Of a DNA stretch of 64,000 nucleotides, positions 1 to 8,651 are shown piece after piece; within the stretch, counting starts at the first letter, position 1, and each line of letters begins with the position of its first letter. This DNA is from Blautia sp. An81 (lineage in GTDB: Bacteria > Bacillota > Clostridia > Lachnospirales > Lachnospiraceae), in assembly GCF_002161285.1 (NCBI RefSeq), contig NZ_NFHH01000001.1:124001-188000 (forward strand), given 5' to 3'. Under the pieces are notes generated by a model. The model was not told the origin of the DNA, searched no databases, and saw only the letters and a program-made list of their open reading frames with translations. The position numbers and the translations under genes are program-made.

Positions 1-1349
1 TGAACAGAATCTCCAAATCTGAACTCCTGAATCCTGACATAATTTTTGACGTATTGGATTTCATCCTTTAAATATACTTCCGTCCCCATATCGGTTAAAA
101 TATACCGATACATCATTGCCAAAGCTTCCGTTATTTTTTCTATCTCATAATTTTGGCTCTGTACGGCCTGACTTCGTATCATTTCAAAACAATTTGACAA
201 AAAATGGGGATTGATCTGCATCTGCAGCACAGCAAGCTTAGCTCTTAAAGTTTCATTTCGAGCCTTTGCCGTGGCCTCGATCATAGTATCCAGCTGCTCC
301 GCCATCCCGTTATACTGTCTTTCCAATATCTGCAGCTCTTCAAATTCGCTTAACACCTGCAGCCGTTTTAACTGGCCGGATCGTTCCATCTCTATAAGAT
401 TTCCAGTCAAAACACGAAGAGGCAGCGTAATTCTTTTCGACGCTTTGTAGGCGTAACAGCTGGCGCCCATCGCAAACAAAACAATTAGCAATACAGAGGT
501 CTTCATATTTGATTGAAAATTTTTTGTTGCTGAATCATAACTCATATACACTTCCAGCTTCCAGCCGTTTGGCAATTCGTATTTTTTATGATAGCTTTTT
601 TCGTGTATATTTTTTTCTTTTTTATAGTCTTCTGTTATTTGAACAGATTTTCCAATAGCATTTTGGATCGGAAAAGATACCAGATGGTCTTCGCCATCTG
701 AAATATACGCCAATGCAGCTGCATTGGAATTTATCACATCTAATCTGTTCTCCAGCTCTTCATACTTAAAATCTATCTGAAGGATTCCTCTGATGGTATG
801 GATATCATAAATATTATATATTTTTTTAACATAGGAAAATATATACGGTCCCTGCGTATTCCCCAAAAGATAATCCTGCCGGTGGACCGGGACATAAGGC
901 TGTTCGGCATTCTCATACGCCTGTCTGACGCTTACTCCCGATAAGATTTTCTCTGTATCCAGATCACCCTGAGTTGTACAGATCCACGAATCTTCCGGCA
1001 GCCAAAAAATATCCTGTATATATGCATAAGAACGGCGGAGGGCCATAAACTCTTCCTCAATTTCCTTATGCGTATCTAGCGCTTTCTTTTTGGGATTTTG
1101 TTCCATGCTGGGATAATCCTTTTCCTGTGTCAAAATATCTACTGCCTGATACTGCACAATATCAATCTGGGCAAAAAGATTTTCCAATTCCTTCAAAGCC
1201 TGCTTGGATTCCTTTTCAATCTCGCCGATACTCTGCTCCCTTGTATATCTATAATTCTTATAGATATAAAATCCGCTCATGATACATGCAGTCAGAGATA
1301 TTAATATCATATAGGATATCAGCATACTATTTTTAATTGTTTTCTTCAT
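1..1349 (-). CDS. YesM-family sensor histidine kinase (3' end outside window)
   Basis: I translated this by hand from the ATG at 1347-1349; the frame stays open to base 1, so the C-terminal ATPase part is missing. The visible ~449 residues show an N-terminal membrane segment (LISYMILISLTACIMSGFYI), an extracellular sensor region, a second membrane segment (TSVLLIVLFAMGASCYAYKA), a HAMP-like linker, then LQMQINPHFLSN, the phospho-acceptor motif of the His_kinase (YesM/LytS) family. Such kinases usually pair with an AraC-type response regulator and control the neighbouring carbohydrate ABC operon. The gene starts 16 nt after the glycosidase-like gene, as the last visible gene of that operon. 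A regulator gene would be expected just before base 1. Family call is firm; the signal sensed is unknown. Confidence 0.9.
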   Translation of the reverse strand, partial: MKKTIKNSMLISYMILISLTACIMSGFYIYKNYRYTREQSIGEIEKESKQALKELENLFAQIDIVQYQAVDILTQEKDYPSMEQNPKKKALDTHKEIEEEFMALRRSYAYIQDIFWLPEDSWICTTQGDLDTEKILSGVSVRQAYENAEQPYVPVHRQDYLLGNTQGPYIFSYVKKIYNIYDIHTIRGILQIDFKYEELENRLDVINSNAAALAYISDGEDHLVSFPIQNAIGKSVQITEDYKKEKNIHEKSYHKKYELPNGWKLEVYMSYDSATKNFQSNMKTSVLLIVLFAMGASCYAYKASKRITLPLRVLTGNLIEMERSGQLKRLQVLSEFEELQILERQYNGMAEQLDTMIEATAKARNETLRAKLAVLQMQINPHFLSNCFEMIRSQAVQSQNYEIEKITEALAMMYRYILTDMGTEVYLKDEIQYVKNYVRIQEFRFGDSV

Positions 1350-1365
1350 TCACAATCTCTTTTCT

Positions 1366-2385
1366 TTATTCTTCCCACAGATTTTCTCTGTTCAGATACG
1401 CAGTGCCGATCTGTTCTCTCACAATTTCATCTGGGTTTTCTATATACATGGCACCATTATACCATAGTTTCCATCCTTTCTCTTCCTTTATCACATAAGG
1501 TTTGTAAACTGCCTTTTCGTCAAAGCCTCCTCTATCCGGCGCAATAATAGGATTTTTCCCATATCTTTCCCAGTCCTTGATCCCGTCCTTCGATCTGGCT
1601 AATCCGATCGCCGCTCTGTCAACGTGTATAAATCCAATATAAAACATATAATAATAGTCTTTCCATTTTAAAACATGGCAGGCAGCTACTTTTTCTCTTT
1701 CCCAGGGAATATCCGGCTCATTTTTTAAAATAGGATTGCTCTTATATTTTTTCCAGTGCATTCCATCTTTGCTCTCTGCATATCCTATAGCATCCGGCTC
1801 ATGGTTTCCTCCTCCTGAGTACCACATTTTATAGAGCCCGCTCTCTTCTTCGTAGATCACATGGGGACACATGATCGCCTGAAGCTCCCATTCCTGATCT
1901 GGTACCATCACCGGCTTTGAAAACCTTTCCCAGTGAATGCCATCTGTACTCTGGGCATATCCGATATAGGAACGTCCCTCATTTTTATAAGGATCCATCT
2001 GTCCGGAATACCACATTTTATAAATACCATCTTTTTTTATAACTGAGGGTCTGTTCAGTTCATCTCTATCCCATTCAGATTCCGGGTCCGGTTCTAAAAC
2101 TTTTACAGGTTCTCCCCATTCTAATCCGTCTTTGCTCTCAGAATATGCAATGCATTCTTTAGGCCGCCAGGAAAACCACATCTTATAGATCCCTTCATCC
2201 CACATCACCGAAAGATCAAAGCAGGTTCCATATTTGCCTCCCAGCACCGGGTTCTTCTGATACTTTTCCCAGCCGTCCCGGGTTCCATAAGAATACACTT
2301 TCAGATTTTCAGGCGTATCCCAGAAAAATCTGTCTTCATACCGCTGGACAAAATATCCTTTCTTTATCTTGTTATCTTTTTCCAT
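1366..2385 (-). CDS. Five-bladed beta-propeller glycosidase-like protein (GH43/GH32/GH130 fold)
   Basis: A 339-aa cytoplasmic protein without signal peptide, translated from ATG with AAGGAGG 8 nt upstream. It contains at least four repeats of the pattern YKMWYSG...IGYAxSxDGxxW (about residues 65-290), typical of arabinanase/levansucrase/GH130-type propellers. I cannot fix the exact family, and I do not assign catalytic residues. It follows the two permease genes and precedes the histidine kinase in a sugar-uptake operon, so it probably acts on an imported glycoside or oligosaccharide inside the cell, perhaps by phosphorolysis as GH130 does. Substrate is not deducible. Confidence 0.7.
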   Translation of the reverse strand: MEKDNKIKKGYFVQRYEDRFFWDTPENLKVYSYGTRDGWEKYQKNPVLGGKYGTCFDLSVMWDEGIYKMWFSWRPKECIAYSESKDGLEWGEPVKVLEPDPESEWDRDELNRPSVIKKDGIYKMWYSGQMDPYKNEGRSYIGYAQSTDGIHWERFSKPVMVPDQEWELQAIMCPHVIYEEESGLYKMWYSGGGNHEPDAIGYAESKDGMHWKKYKSNPILKNEPDIPWEREKVAACHVLKWKDYYYMFYIGFIHVDRAAIGLARSKDGIKDWERYGKNPIIAPDRGGFDEKAVYKPYVIKEEKGWKLWYNGAMYIENPDEIVREQIGTAYLNRENLWEE

Positions 2386-2398
2386 CTGTTAATCCTCC

Positions 2399-3226
2399 TT
2401 ATCCTTTTATACTTCCTGCCGTCATTCCTTTTACAACCTGTTTCTGGAACAATACAAAAAATACAAGTACCGGCAGCACCAGAATCATAACCGCCGCTGA
2501 AATCAAACCATAATCCGATACATACTGTGCTTTCATATTATAACAAACCTGATTTAAAGTAATATAATCCTGCTTAGATATAATCAGCAGGCTCAGAAAA
2601 AGATCATTCCATGAATTCAGCAGCACAAACGTACCTACCGTTGCCAGTCCGCCCTTTGATATCGGAAGAATAATTCTCAGAAATGTCTGTACTCTCCCAC
2701 AGCCGTCGATCATTGCCGCATCTTCTAATTCTGCTGGCAATTCTTTCATAAACGGTACTAAAATATAAATACTAAATGCAAGGTTGGTAACAACAAAGGC
2801 CAATATGATTCCTTGCCGTGTGTTTAAAAGGTCGATTCTTCTGAAAATAAGAATAAACGGAATAATAATTGCATTGATTGGAATCATAATCCCTAGAGAA
2901 AAATAGTGATAGATCTTTCTGCCTGTAGAAATCCTCGCTATCACATACGAAGCCATTGCACTGAATATCACGGTAAAAATCACAGCAGATACCGCATAAA
3001 GAATACTATTTAACATGTGCAGCGGGACTTCCGCAGTCTCCCATGCCAATGTATAATTTTCCCATTTTGGATCTGTGGGCAGCGCAAAAGGTTTTGCAAA
3101 AATATCACTGTTTTCCTTCAGAGATGAAATCCCCATCCAGAACAGCGGATAAAGCATTAAAACTGCCACTGCTATCAGGACGATATATTTTATTAGTATT
3201 TCCGGTTTTATTTTTCTCTTTTTCAC
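2399..3226 (-). CDS. Carbohydrate ABC transporter permease, MalG type
   Basis: A 275-aa inner-membrane permease with about six hydrophobic segments. The EAA loop that contacts the ATPase is present as ELEDAAMIDGCGRVQTFLRIILP near residues 165-187. The start codon is GTG (3224-3226) behind a GGGGGCGG ribosome site that overlaps the end of the upstream MalF-type gene. With that gene and the binding protein it makes a CUT1-type importer. No ATPase gene is visible, as is common for CUT1 systems in Firmicutes, which share one MsmK-like ATPase encoded elsewhere. Confidence 0.92.
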   Translation of the reverse strand: MKKRKIKPEILIKYIVLIAVAVLMLYPLFWMGISSLKENSDIFAKPFALPTDPKWENYTLAWETAEVPLHMLNSILYAVSAVIFTVIFSAMASYVIARISTGRKIYHYFSLGIMIPINAIIIPFILIFRRIDLLNTRQGIILAFVVTNLAFSIYILVPFMKELPAELEDAAMIDGCGRVQTFLRIILPISKGGLATVGTFVLLNSWNDLFLSLLIISKQDYITLNQVCYNMKAQYVSDYGLISAAVMILVLPVLVFFVLFQKQVVKGMTAGSIKG

Positions 3227-3238
3227 TGTTTCCGCCCC

Positions 3239-4126
3239 CTAATCATTCCTGTTGATCCATGCAAACAGAAGATTCACTATAACTGTCACACCGATGGCCA
3301 GCAGCAACATACATACAGCAATTGCAGTTCCTCTCCCTATAGATGAATCAATAAAAGCTTCCTTATACATATAGATCGATAAGAAGGTGCTGGATGCCCC
3401 CGGGCCTCCCTGGGTCATCATATAGGGGATATCAAAGGTTTTTATCGATCCGGTTAAATTGATCACAATACATACCTGAATCATCCCTTTTATATTCGGA
3501 ATGATAATTTTATGAAATATCTGCACTGTATTCGCTCCGTCAATCACTGCGCTCTCAATCAGTTCTTTGGGAATCGACTGCATGGCCGCCAGAAGGATAA
3601 TAAAATAATAGCCCAGGTATTGCCATACCCCGGGTAAAATAACGCTGAACAAGACAATCTTAGGATCTGACAGCCAATTCTGCGTTAAGTTTTCCATTCC
3701 GATATCTTTCAGCAATGTATTGACCGGTCCAAAAACGGGATTGAAGAACAATGAAAACATCAGTCCTATAATTGTTGCAGAGATTACCACCGGCACAAAA
3801 TATGCCGATTGAAAAAAGCGAAAACCTTTTACCGTTCGAAATACCATATAAGCCAGTATCAGAGCCAATGGTAACTGAATCAAAATTCCTGCCAGCATGC
3901 TGATAAAAGTATTTCCAAGAACCGTACCAAAGTATCTGTCACTAAATAACAGCTCTGAAAAATTTCCTAATCCGACAAAGATTTTTTCAGAAATCCCATC
4001 CCATTTAAGCAATGCATAATAGAGAGAAGCGATCGCCGGAAAGATCAAAAATACGGTATACAAAAATACGGATGGCAGCTGGAAGAAAAAGCTGAATAAT
4101 TTTCGTCTTGTTTTTCTGCTATTCAT
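3239..4126 (-). CDS. Carbohydrate ABC transporter permease, MalF type
   Basis: A 295-aa membrane protein with a cytoplasmic N-terminus (MNSRKTRRK), about six transmembrane segments, and the EAA motif ELIESAVIDGANTVQIFHKI near residues 185-205. It forms the second half of the permease heterodimer with the next gene. It is separated from the upstream binding-protein gene by a 12-bp perfect hairpin at 4150-4186. The ribosome site is GAGGGAAGG. Substrate is likely a sugar, ketose or oligosaccharide, judging by neighbours. Confidence 0.92.
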   Translation of the reverse strand: MNSRKTRRKLFSFFFQLPSVFLYTVFLIFPAIASLYYALLKWDGISEKIFVGLGNFSELLFSDRYFGTVLGNTFISMLAGILIQLPLALILAYMVFRTVKGFRFFQSAYFVPVVISATIIGLMFSLFFNPVFGPVNTLLKDIGMENLTQNWLSDPKIVLFSVILPGVWQYLGYYFIILLAAMQSIPKELIESAVIDGANTVQIFHKIIIPNIKGMIQVCIVINLTGSIKTFDIPYMMTQGGPGASSTFLSIYMYKEAFIDSSIGRGTAIAVCMLLLAIGVTVIVNLLFAWINRND

Positions 4127-4149
4127 AGCCTTCCCTCTCTTCTTCTTTT

Positions 4150-4186
4150 AGAGCCGGCATATTGCACTTTGCTTTATGCCGGCTCT
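4150..4186 (-). promoter_or_regulatory. Intercistronic stem-loop after the binding-protein gene
   Basis: A perfect 12-bp inverted repeat (AGAGCCGGCATA / TATGCCGGCTCT) with a 13-nt loop lies between the binding-protein and MalF-type genes. There is no U-run on the minus strand, so it looks like an mRNA-stabilising or attenuating hairpin that would let the binding protein be made in excess of the permeases, as in mal operons. That role is inferred. Confidence 0.6.
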
Positions 4187-4197
4187 TGAAATAACAG

Positions 4198-5565
4198 TTA
4201 GTTTCCTTTAGCAGCCGCCAGAGAATTATCGATATTTTCAATCACCTGTTCAGGAGTGGAAATACCGGCAAACAGCTCGTCAAATCCGTCCGCAAAATCT
4301 GTCCAGCACTCGGTTTTCGGACAGGTCTGGGGGAAGTTCGGGCAGGATTCCTTTCCTTTGGCATAATTAATAATCTCCGACAACATAGGTACGGTTACCT
4401 TGCTTTCGTCTATTTCTACATCCATTCTGGCAGGAATCGTACCTCCATTATATAATGCACTTTCCTGCAGATCTGTAGAATAGAGATAATCCATCAGTGT
4501 AATGATCGCATCATGTTTCTGGGGATCTTCCCAGGCGCTCTTTGAGATCATATATCCCATATCGCCTCCGGCTCTTGTAAAATTGGAAGTGTCTCTTGTG
4601 CCTCCCGGCATTTTCGGCGCATCAATGATCACTGTCTTTTCAGCCATTTCTTCAGACATATTAGGTATCTGCCAGGTCCAGGCATAGATCATCGCCGCTT
4701 TTCCCTCATTATAGAGAGCAAACTGCTGATCCCAGTCTCCTATAGACACTGTGTCAGAGGGAAAGAGTTTATTCTCTCTCATAGTATCAATAATGTCCAG
4801 GGTATTTCGGATATTTTCTGTATCAATGGTATAGTTATCTGTAAGATTTTCAAAGTCTTTTTCACAATCCGGCATCTGTCCTAAGATTTCCGCCACAAAC
4901 TCATGAGCAGGATTTCCACCCTTAGAGCCCATTGCAAAAGGAATGATTCCATTCTCATTAAACGTATCCGACATAGCCAGCATATCGTCCAGGGTTTTGG
5001 GAAGTTCTACCCCATACTGGTCAAACAGTTCCTGGTTACATAACCACACTCCATATTCCAATCCGGTTGTGATCGTAACCAGTGTGTCATTTGAAGAGGT
5101 TCTGCTAAAAGACTCTTCCGGGAATAAATCTCTTTTTATTTCTTTTGACTCGTCTAAGTATTCGTCAAAAGGAATGATCACGTCTGAATCAAGGAGCATT
5201 GTAGAATTTCCACCGCTGCCCCAGTAAATAAAAATATCCGGAACTGTATCGCTTGCAATATCTGTCTTAATTTTTGCTTTCAGTTCGTCGCCCAGTATAT
5301 TTTCATGTTCCAGCTTAAATTCAGAACTATGTTCCTGGGCAAATTGCTCAATTAATTCGTATGTAGGTTTTGTCTTTGGATCAGAGGACGTCACCCAGCT
5401 GATCAGGCGCAGGGTCGGCACCTCACCCTCTGCGCTGCCGTCAGCCTTCGTCTCTTCAGCGACATCCCTTTCCTCTCCGTTTCCCTGACATCCTGTAATT
5501 GTGCCTAAAGCCAGCATGGTTCCCAGACCCAATCCCATAAGTTTTCTTAACTTTCTATTTTTCAT
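4198..5565 (-). CDS. Extracellular sugar-binding lipoprotein of the ABC transporter
   Basis: I start at the ATG at 5563-5565 because AAAGGAG lies 8 nt upstream; an upstream in-frame ATG would put that ribosome site inside the gene. The product is 455 aa with a lipoprotein signal (KLMGLGLGTMLALGTITGC; the lipobox Cys is followed by QGNGEER), then an acidic linker and a type I solute-binding fold (SBP_bac_1/8). Features such as FTRAGGDMGYMISKSAW near the C-terminal third fit this family. It delivers substrate to the two permeases encoded directly downstream. Confidence 0.93.
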   Translation of the reverse strand: MKNRKLRKLMGLGLGTMLALGTITGCQGNGEERDVAEETKADGSAEGEVPTLRLISWVTSSDPKTKPTYELIEQFAQEHSSEFKLEHENILGDELKAKIKTDIASDTVPDIFIYWGSGGNSTMLLDSDVIIPFDEYLDESKEIKRDLFPEESFSRTSSNDTLVTITTGLEYGVWLCNQELFDQYGVELPKTLDDMLAMSDTFNENGIIPFAMGSKGGNPAHEFVAEILGQMPDCEKDFENLTDNYTIDTENIRNTLDIIDTMRENKLFPSDTVSIGDWDQQFALYNEGKAAMIYAWTWQIPNMSEEMAEKTVIIDAPKMPGGTRDTSNFTRAGGDMGYMISKSAWEDPQKHDAIITLMDYLYSTDLQESALYNGGTIPARMDVEIDESKVTVPMLSEIINYAKGKESCPNFPQTCPKTECWTDFADGFDELFAGISTPEQVIENIDNSLAAAKGN

Positions 5566-5579
5566 AAATTTTTCTCCTT

Positions 5580-6353
5580 TCAAAAAGCAGTATAACCTCC
5601 ATCGATAAGATAATCTGCTCCTGTAACAAAGCTGCTCGCATCACTTGTCAGATAAACAATCAGCGCTCCTAATTCTTCTGCAGCGCCAAAACGTCTCAGC
5701 GGCGTCCATTGTTCAAAATTAGAAGTCCCCACCTCTTCAGGCTTCAAAGGGATATCAGACCAGGTGCGGATATAGCCGGGACTTATGGTATTTACTCTTA
5801 TTCCATATTTCGCCCATTCAATAGCAAGACTCTTTCCCAGCATGATCACTCCGGCTTTTGAAGAGTTATACGCGCACTGACACTGAGGGATATTGGCAAT
5901 ATGCCCGGACATAGATGCGGTAAGAACGATATTGCCACCTCCATTTCCTATCATCGCTTTTCCAGCCTCTCTTGCAGAAATAAACGCTCCTGTCAGGTTC
6001 ACCTGAACAACTCTCTGGAATTCTTGTACTTCCATTTTTTCAGCCGGGATGTCCTGAAAAGTTCCCGCATTACAAAAAGCGATATCCAGTCTTCCCCATT
6101 TTTCCAGCACTTCATTTACAGCCTTTTTCACGTCCTCCTCTGAAGTAATATCGCCGGTGAAAACAATAGCGTTTCTTCCCCGTTCCCGGATCATATTCCC
6201 GGTTTCTTCCAGTCCTTCTGTATTCAAATCCATAAGCGCTACATCTGCGCCTGCTTCAGCCAAGGCCAGAGCACTGGCTCTTCCGATCCCATGGGCCGCT
6301 CCGGTGACCCAGGCTTTTTTTCCTTTCACAGAAAATTTTTCTTTTATCCCCAT
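5580..6353 (-). CDS. Short-chain dehydrogenase/reductase, probably acting on a sugar or polyol
   Basis: Start chosen at ATG 6351-6353, where GGAGG (inside the end of the epimerase gene) is well spaced. A longer reading to 6482 would lie mostly within the upstream gene. The 257-aa protein is a classical SDR: NAD(P)-binding TGAAHGIG near residues 14-21, NAG motif, catalytic Ser in TASMSGH and YNSSK catalytic Tyr/Lys, and PGYIRT after the active site. Placed between a ketose 3-epimerase and a sugar ABC transporter, it likely oxidises or reduces a keto-sugar or sugar alcohol. The cofactor and substrate are not determined. Confidence 0.88.
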   Translation of the reverse strand: MGIKEKFSVKGKKAWVTGAAHGIGRASALALAEAGADVALMDLNTEGLEETGNMIRERGRNAIVFTGDITSEEDVKKAVNEVLEKWGRLDIAFCNAGTFQDIPAEKMEVQEFQRVVQVNLTGAFISAREAGKAMIGNGGGNIVLTASMSGHIANIPQCQCAYNSSKAGVIMLGKSLAIEWAKYGIRVNTISPGYIRTWSDIPLKPEEVGTSNFEQWTPLRRFGAAEELGALIVYLTSDASSFVTGADYLIDGGYTAF

Positions 6354-6354
6354 A

Positions 6355-7248
6355 TTATATGCCTCCAAATTTTTCTCTGATATAACGGATACCCTGTTTG
6401 GCAAGTAAAATACGGTGTTCCACAGATAGATCGGTATCCAGGTCTCTCCACATTCGCATATCATGTCCCTGCTTACCGCCAAACTTATAAAAAGGTTCCA
6501 AAATCACGGTTTCCTCATACCCTGTCTCTCTTAACGCATTTCCGATTTCTATCCAGTTGATATGGCTGCAACGATTCGGCACTTTCCGGTTAGGTTCACT
6601 TACATGAAAATGTCCGATATAGCCTTTTGCATTTCTGATAGACTGAGCTATATCATCTTCCTCAATATTCATGTGAAAACAATCCAGAAGGAGTTTACAG
6701 TATTTACTGTCCACACGGTCGCATATACTTTTCCCTTCCTCTACTGTATTGATCAAGAAATGTTCAAACCGGTTGACGATTTCCAGGCTAAGTGTTACAT
6801 CATACATTTCTGCCGTTTTTACTACTCTCTTTAACACTTTAACGCATCTCTGTGTCCGTTTTTCCTTCTCCTCAGGCTCGATAGGCGGTCTCGTATAATC
6901 TGCCGGCCAATTTCCGTACAAAATCCCGCCGATCTTTTTTCCTCCCAGGATCCCGATTCCTTCGATCGCTTTTTCCAGATATCGGATTGCCTTTTCCCTG
7001 ACTAAAATATCTTCAGACAAAATATCCCAGTCCTGGGGATATCCAAATGTAAAGATCGGTTCCATCTCATATTCTTTCAGAAGTGCTCTGAGTTCGTATA
7101 TCCCCTTCTTATCTCCTTCCAGCATAGCCGCTGTAGGAAAAAATTCAAAAGAATCGGCCCCGGTTTGTTTTATTTGCCCAATCGTTTTTTCTATACTCTG
7201 AACATCATAATAATTTCCCCAATGGCCAAAATGAATTCCATATTTCAT
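6355..7248 (-). CDS. D-psicose/D-tagatose 3-epimerase-family sugar isomerase
   Basis: A 297-aa TIM-barrel protein (AP_endonuc_2 superfamily). The metal and catalytic residues of ketose 3-epimerases are recognisable: E156 in LEIVNRFEHF, D189 in LLLDCFHMNIEE, H215 and R221 in GHFHVSEPNR, and E251 in VILEPF. These match D-tagatose/D-psicose 3-epimerases in order and spacing from my knowledge of the family. It probably interconverts a ketose at C3 using a divalent metal. It is the first gene of the sugar operon, one base before the SDR start. The start is odd: GGAG is about 20 nt upstream, and an in-frame TAG two codons before rules out extension. Confidence 0.82.
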   Translation of the reverse strand: MKYGIHFGHWGNYYDVQSIEKTIGQIKQTGADSFEFFPTAAMLEGDKKGIYELRALLKEYEMEPIFTFGYPQDWDILSEDILVREKAIRYLEKAIEGIGILGGKKIGGILYGNWPADYTRPPIEPEEKEKRTQRCVKVLKRVVKTAEMYDVTLSLEIVNRFEHFLINTVEEGKSICDRVDSKYCKLLLDCFHMNIEEDDIAQSIRNAKGYIGHFHVSEPNRKVPNRCSHINWIEIGNALRETGYEETVILEPFYKFGGKQGHDMRMWRDLDTDLSVEHRILLAKQGIRYIREKFGGI

Positions 7249-7286
7249 AGGCTACAATTTTCTTTTTTCTCCTTTCATATTTTCTT

Positions 7287-7300
7287 AATGTACGTACATT
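7287..7300 (-). promoter_or_regulatory. Palindromic operator candidate of the epimerase operon
   Basis: AATGTACGTACATT is a perfect 14-bp palindrome located 39-52 nt upstream of the epimerase start and directly after the predicted -10 box, that is over the likely transcription start. The position suits a repressor. A GTACGTAC core is, from memory, like operators of GntR-type DNA-binding domains such as AraR; the actual regulator is not in this window. Confidence 0.55.
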
Positions 7301-7307
7301 TTGTATA

Positions 7308-7336
7308 TTTATATTTTATTAAAAATTTATTTACAA
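7308..7336 (-). promoter_or_regulatory. Promoter of the sugar operon
   Basis: On the minus strand TTGTAA (7331-7336) and TATAAA (7308-7313) are separated by exactly 17 bp in a very AT-rich stretch, followed by the palindrome at 7287-7300 and the epimerase gene. This is a plausible sigma-A promoter by consensus only. Confidence 0.5.
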
Positions 7337-7425
7337 ATAAATCCAAATATTTTCATATAAATATCAATATATTCGGCTTTTGCGAATTTGTCGATCATAG
7401 CTTTGGAGCCATAGGCTCAAAGGCG

Positions 7426-7476
7426 AAAAAAAAGCCCCATACGATGTAACGATATTCTCGTCTGTCGTATAGGACT
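7426..7476 (-). terminator. Rho-independent terminator after the FabK-like gene
   Basis: The minus strand has a 12-bp stem (AGTCCTATACGA paired with TCGTATGGGGCT, with three G-U pairs) enclosing a 20-nt loop and followed by eight T. It lies 13 nt after the stop of the flavoenzyme gene. Just beyond it, 7401-7423 holds another near-perfect inverted repeat (CTTTGGAGCC-ATA-GGCTCAAAG) of unknown role. Confidence 0.88.
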
Positions 7477-7488
7477 GTTTCCTTTTCT

Positions 7489-8556
7489 CTATTTTTCCTG
7501 ACTCGCCTGGCGAAATTCTTCCATAATATCTTTGACTTTTTCGATCTTCTCGCATCGATAGGCGTTCTCCCCGCAGAAAAGCAGGGCTTCCTCCAGATTT
7601 CCTTCCGCCGCATTGACTAAAGCTTGGGTGATACAGTAAGGGATTTTTGCCGGATTACAGGTGGTAATGCAGTGATAGCAATGCTGGATTCTACATTTCT
7701 CTTTCCGGGTCTTTTCGATAAATGCATTGCGGATGGCCCGCCCAGGCATGCCTACCGGACTTTTCACAATGCAGATATCTTCCTTCTTTGCTTTTATATA
7801 TGCTTCTTTATAAGCAGGAGCCGCATCGCACTCTTCTGTAGTGACAAACCGGGTAGCCACCTGGACGCCGTCTGCTCCAAGAGACAGCGCATGTTTCAAA
7901 TCTTCTCCGTCAAAAATTCCTCCCGCCACCATCACAGGAATATCCCTTCCTGCTTTTTCTTCGTATTCTTTATTTTTGCTGATAATAGACAGGATCACCT
8001 GGTCATAGGATTCCGGCGTAAAACTATCCAGCTCTTCTTTAGAAAAACCCAGATGGCCTCCGGCCATGGGGCCTTCAATGACCACGAAATCCGGATATCT
8101 TTTATACTTTCTCTCCCACATCCTGCACAAGACCGTATAAGATTTCAGGGAAGAAACTACCGGTGCGATCTTTACATCAGAACCTTCTGTATATCCAGGC
8201 AGATCCACAGGAAGACCTGCTCCGGAAATGATCACATCTGCCCCTGCCTCTACCGCTATTTTTACATATTCTTCATAGCGCTGGGTAGCCACCATGATAT
8301 TAAAGCCTACGATACCGCCGTCGGCAATTTCTCTGGCTGCCGCCAGCTCTTTTTTCATGGCCCTGTAGTTGGCCTCAAAAGGGTTTTGATAAAAATCCGG
8401 CTCCCGCCACCCGATCTGAGCGGTAGAGATAATACCGATTCCGCCGTTGGCCGCCACAGTGCCGGCCAGACGTGAAAGACTGATTCCCACTCCCATTCCT
8501 CCCTGTATCACAGGGATCCTCGCCTCTAAATCACCGATTTTTAATCCTGTACCCAT
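7489..8556 (-). CDS. FMN-dependent NMO/FabK-superfamily oxidoreductase, candidate enoyl-ACP reductase
   Basis: A 355-aa TIM-barrel flavoprotein. The N-terminus IPVIQGGMGVGIS, VIEGPMAGGHLGF and GGIFDGEDLKHALSLGADGVQVATRF match the 2-nitropropane dioxygenase/FabK superfamily. It carries a C-terminal Cys-rich tail (CRIQHCYHCITTCNPAKIPYC, about residues 286-306) that short FabK proteins lack. It ends the acc-fab cluster, 95 bp behind accDA but across a terminator-like structure. FabK in clostridial clusters reduces enoyl-ACP with FMN, so that role is likely, yet nitronate monooxygenase activity cannot be excluded. A FabV-type reductase is also present at 43698. Confidence 0.7.
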   Translation of the reverse strand: MGTGLKIGDLEARIPVIQGGMGVGISLSRLAGTVAANGGIGIISTAQIGWREPDFYQNPFEANYRAMKKELAAAREIADGGIVGFNIMVATQRYEEYVKIAVEAGADVIISGAGLPVDLPGYTEGSDVKIAPVVSSLKSYTVLCRMWERKYKRYPDFVVIEGPMAGGHLGFSKEELDSFTPESYDQVILSIISKNKEYEEKAGRDIPVMVAGGIFDGEDLKHALSLGADGVQVATRFVTTEECDAAPAYKEAYIKAKKEDICIVKSPVGMPGRAIRNAFIEKTRKEKCRIQHCYHCITTCNPAKIPYCITQALVNAAEGNLEEALLFCGENAYRCEKIEKVKDIMEEFRQASQEK

Positions 8557-8572
8557 TTAACTCTCCATTTCC

Positions 8573-8636
8573 AAAAAGAGCTGCCGTATGGTCTTATCCA
8601 GAGAATGTATTCTCCGGCAGCAGAAATACAGCAGCT
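8573..8636 (-). terminator. Branched terminator/attenuator between accDA and the FabK-like gene
   Basis: On the minus strand an 11-bp outer stem (AGCTGCTGTAT / ATACGGCAGCT) encloses a second GGAGAAT/ATTCTCT hairpin and ends in a run of five T. It immediately precedes the GGAGAG ribosome site of the flavoenzyme gene, so it may reduce rather than abolish read-through. Confidence 0.6.
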
Positions 8637-8651
8637 CCTTTCTACAACTAT

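Noticed and set aside
7624-8475. 283-aa open frame on the plus strand opposite the FabK-like gene
   Set aside because: Shadow of a conserved flavoenzyme; low-complexity His/Phe-rich translation.
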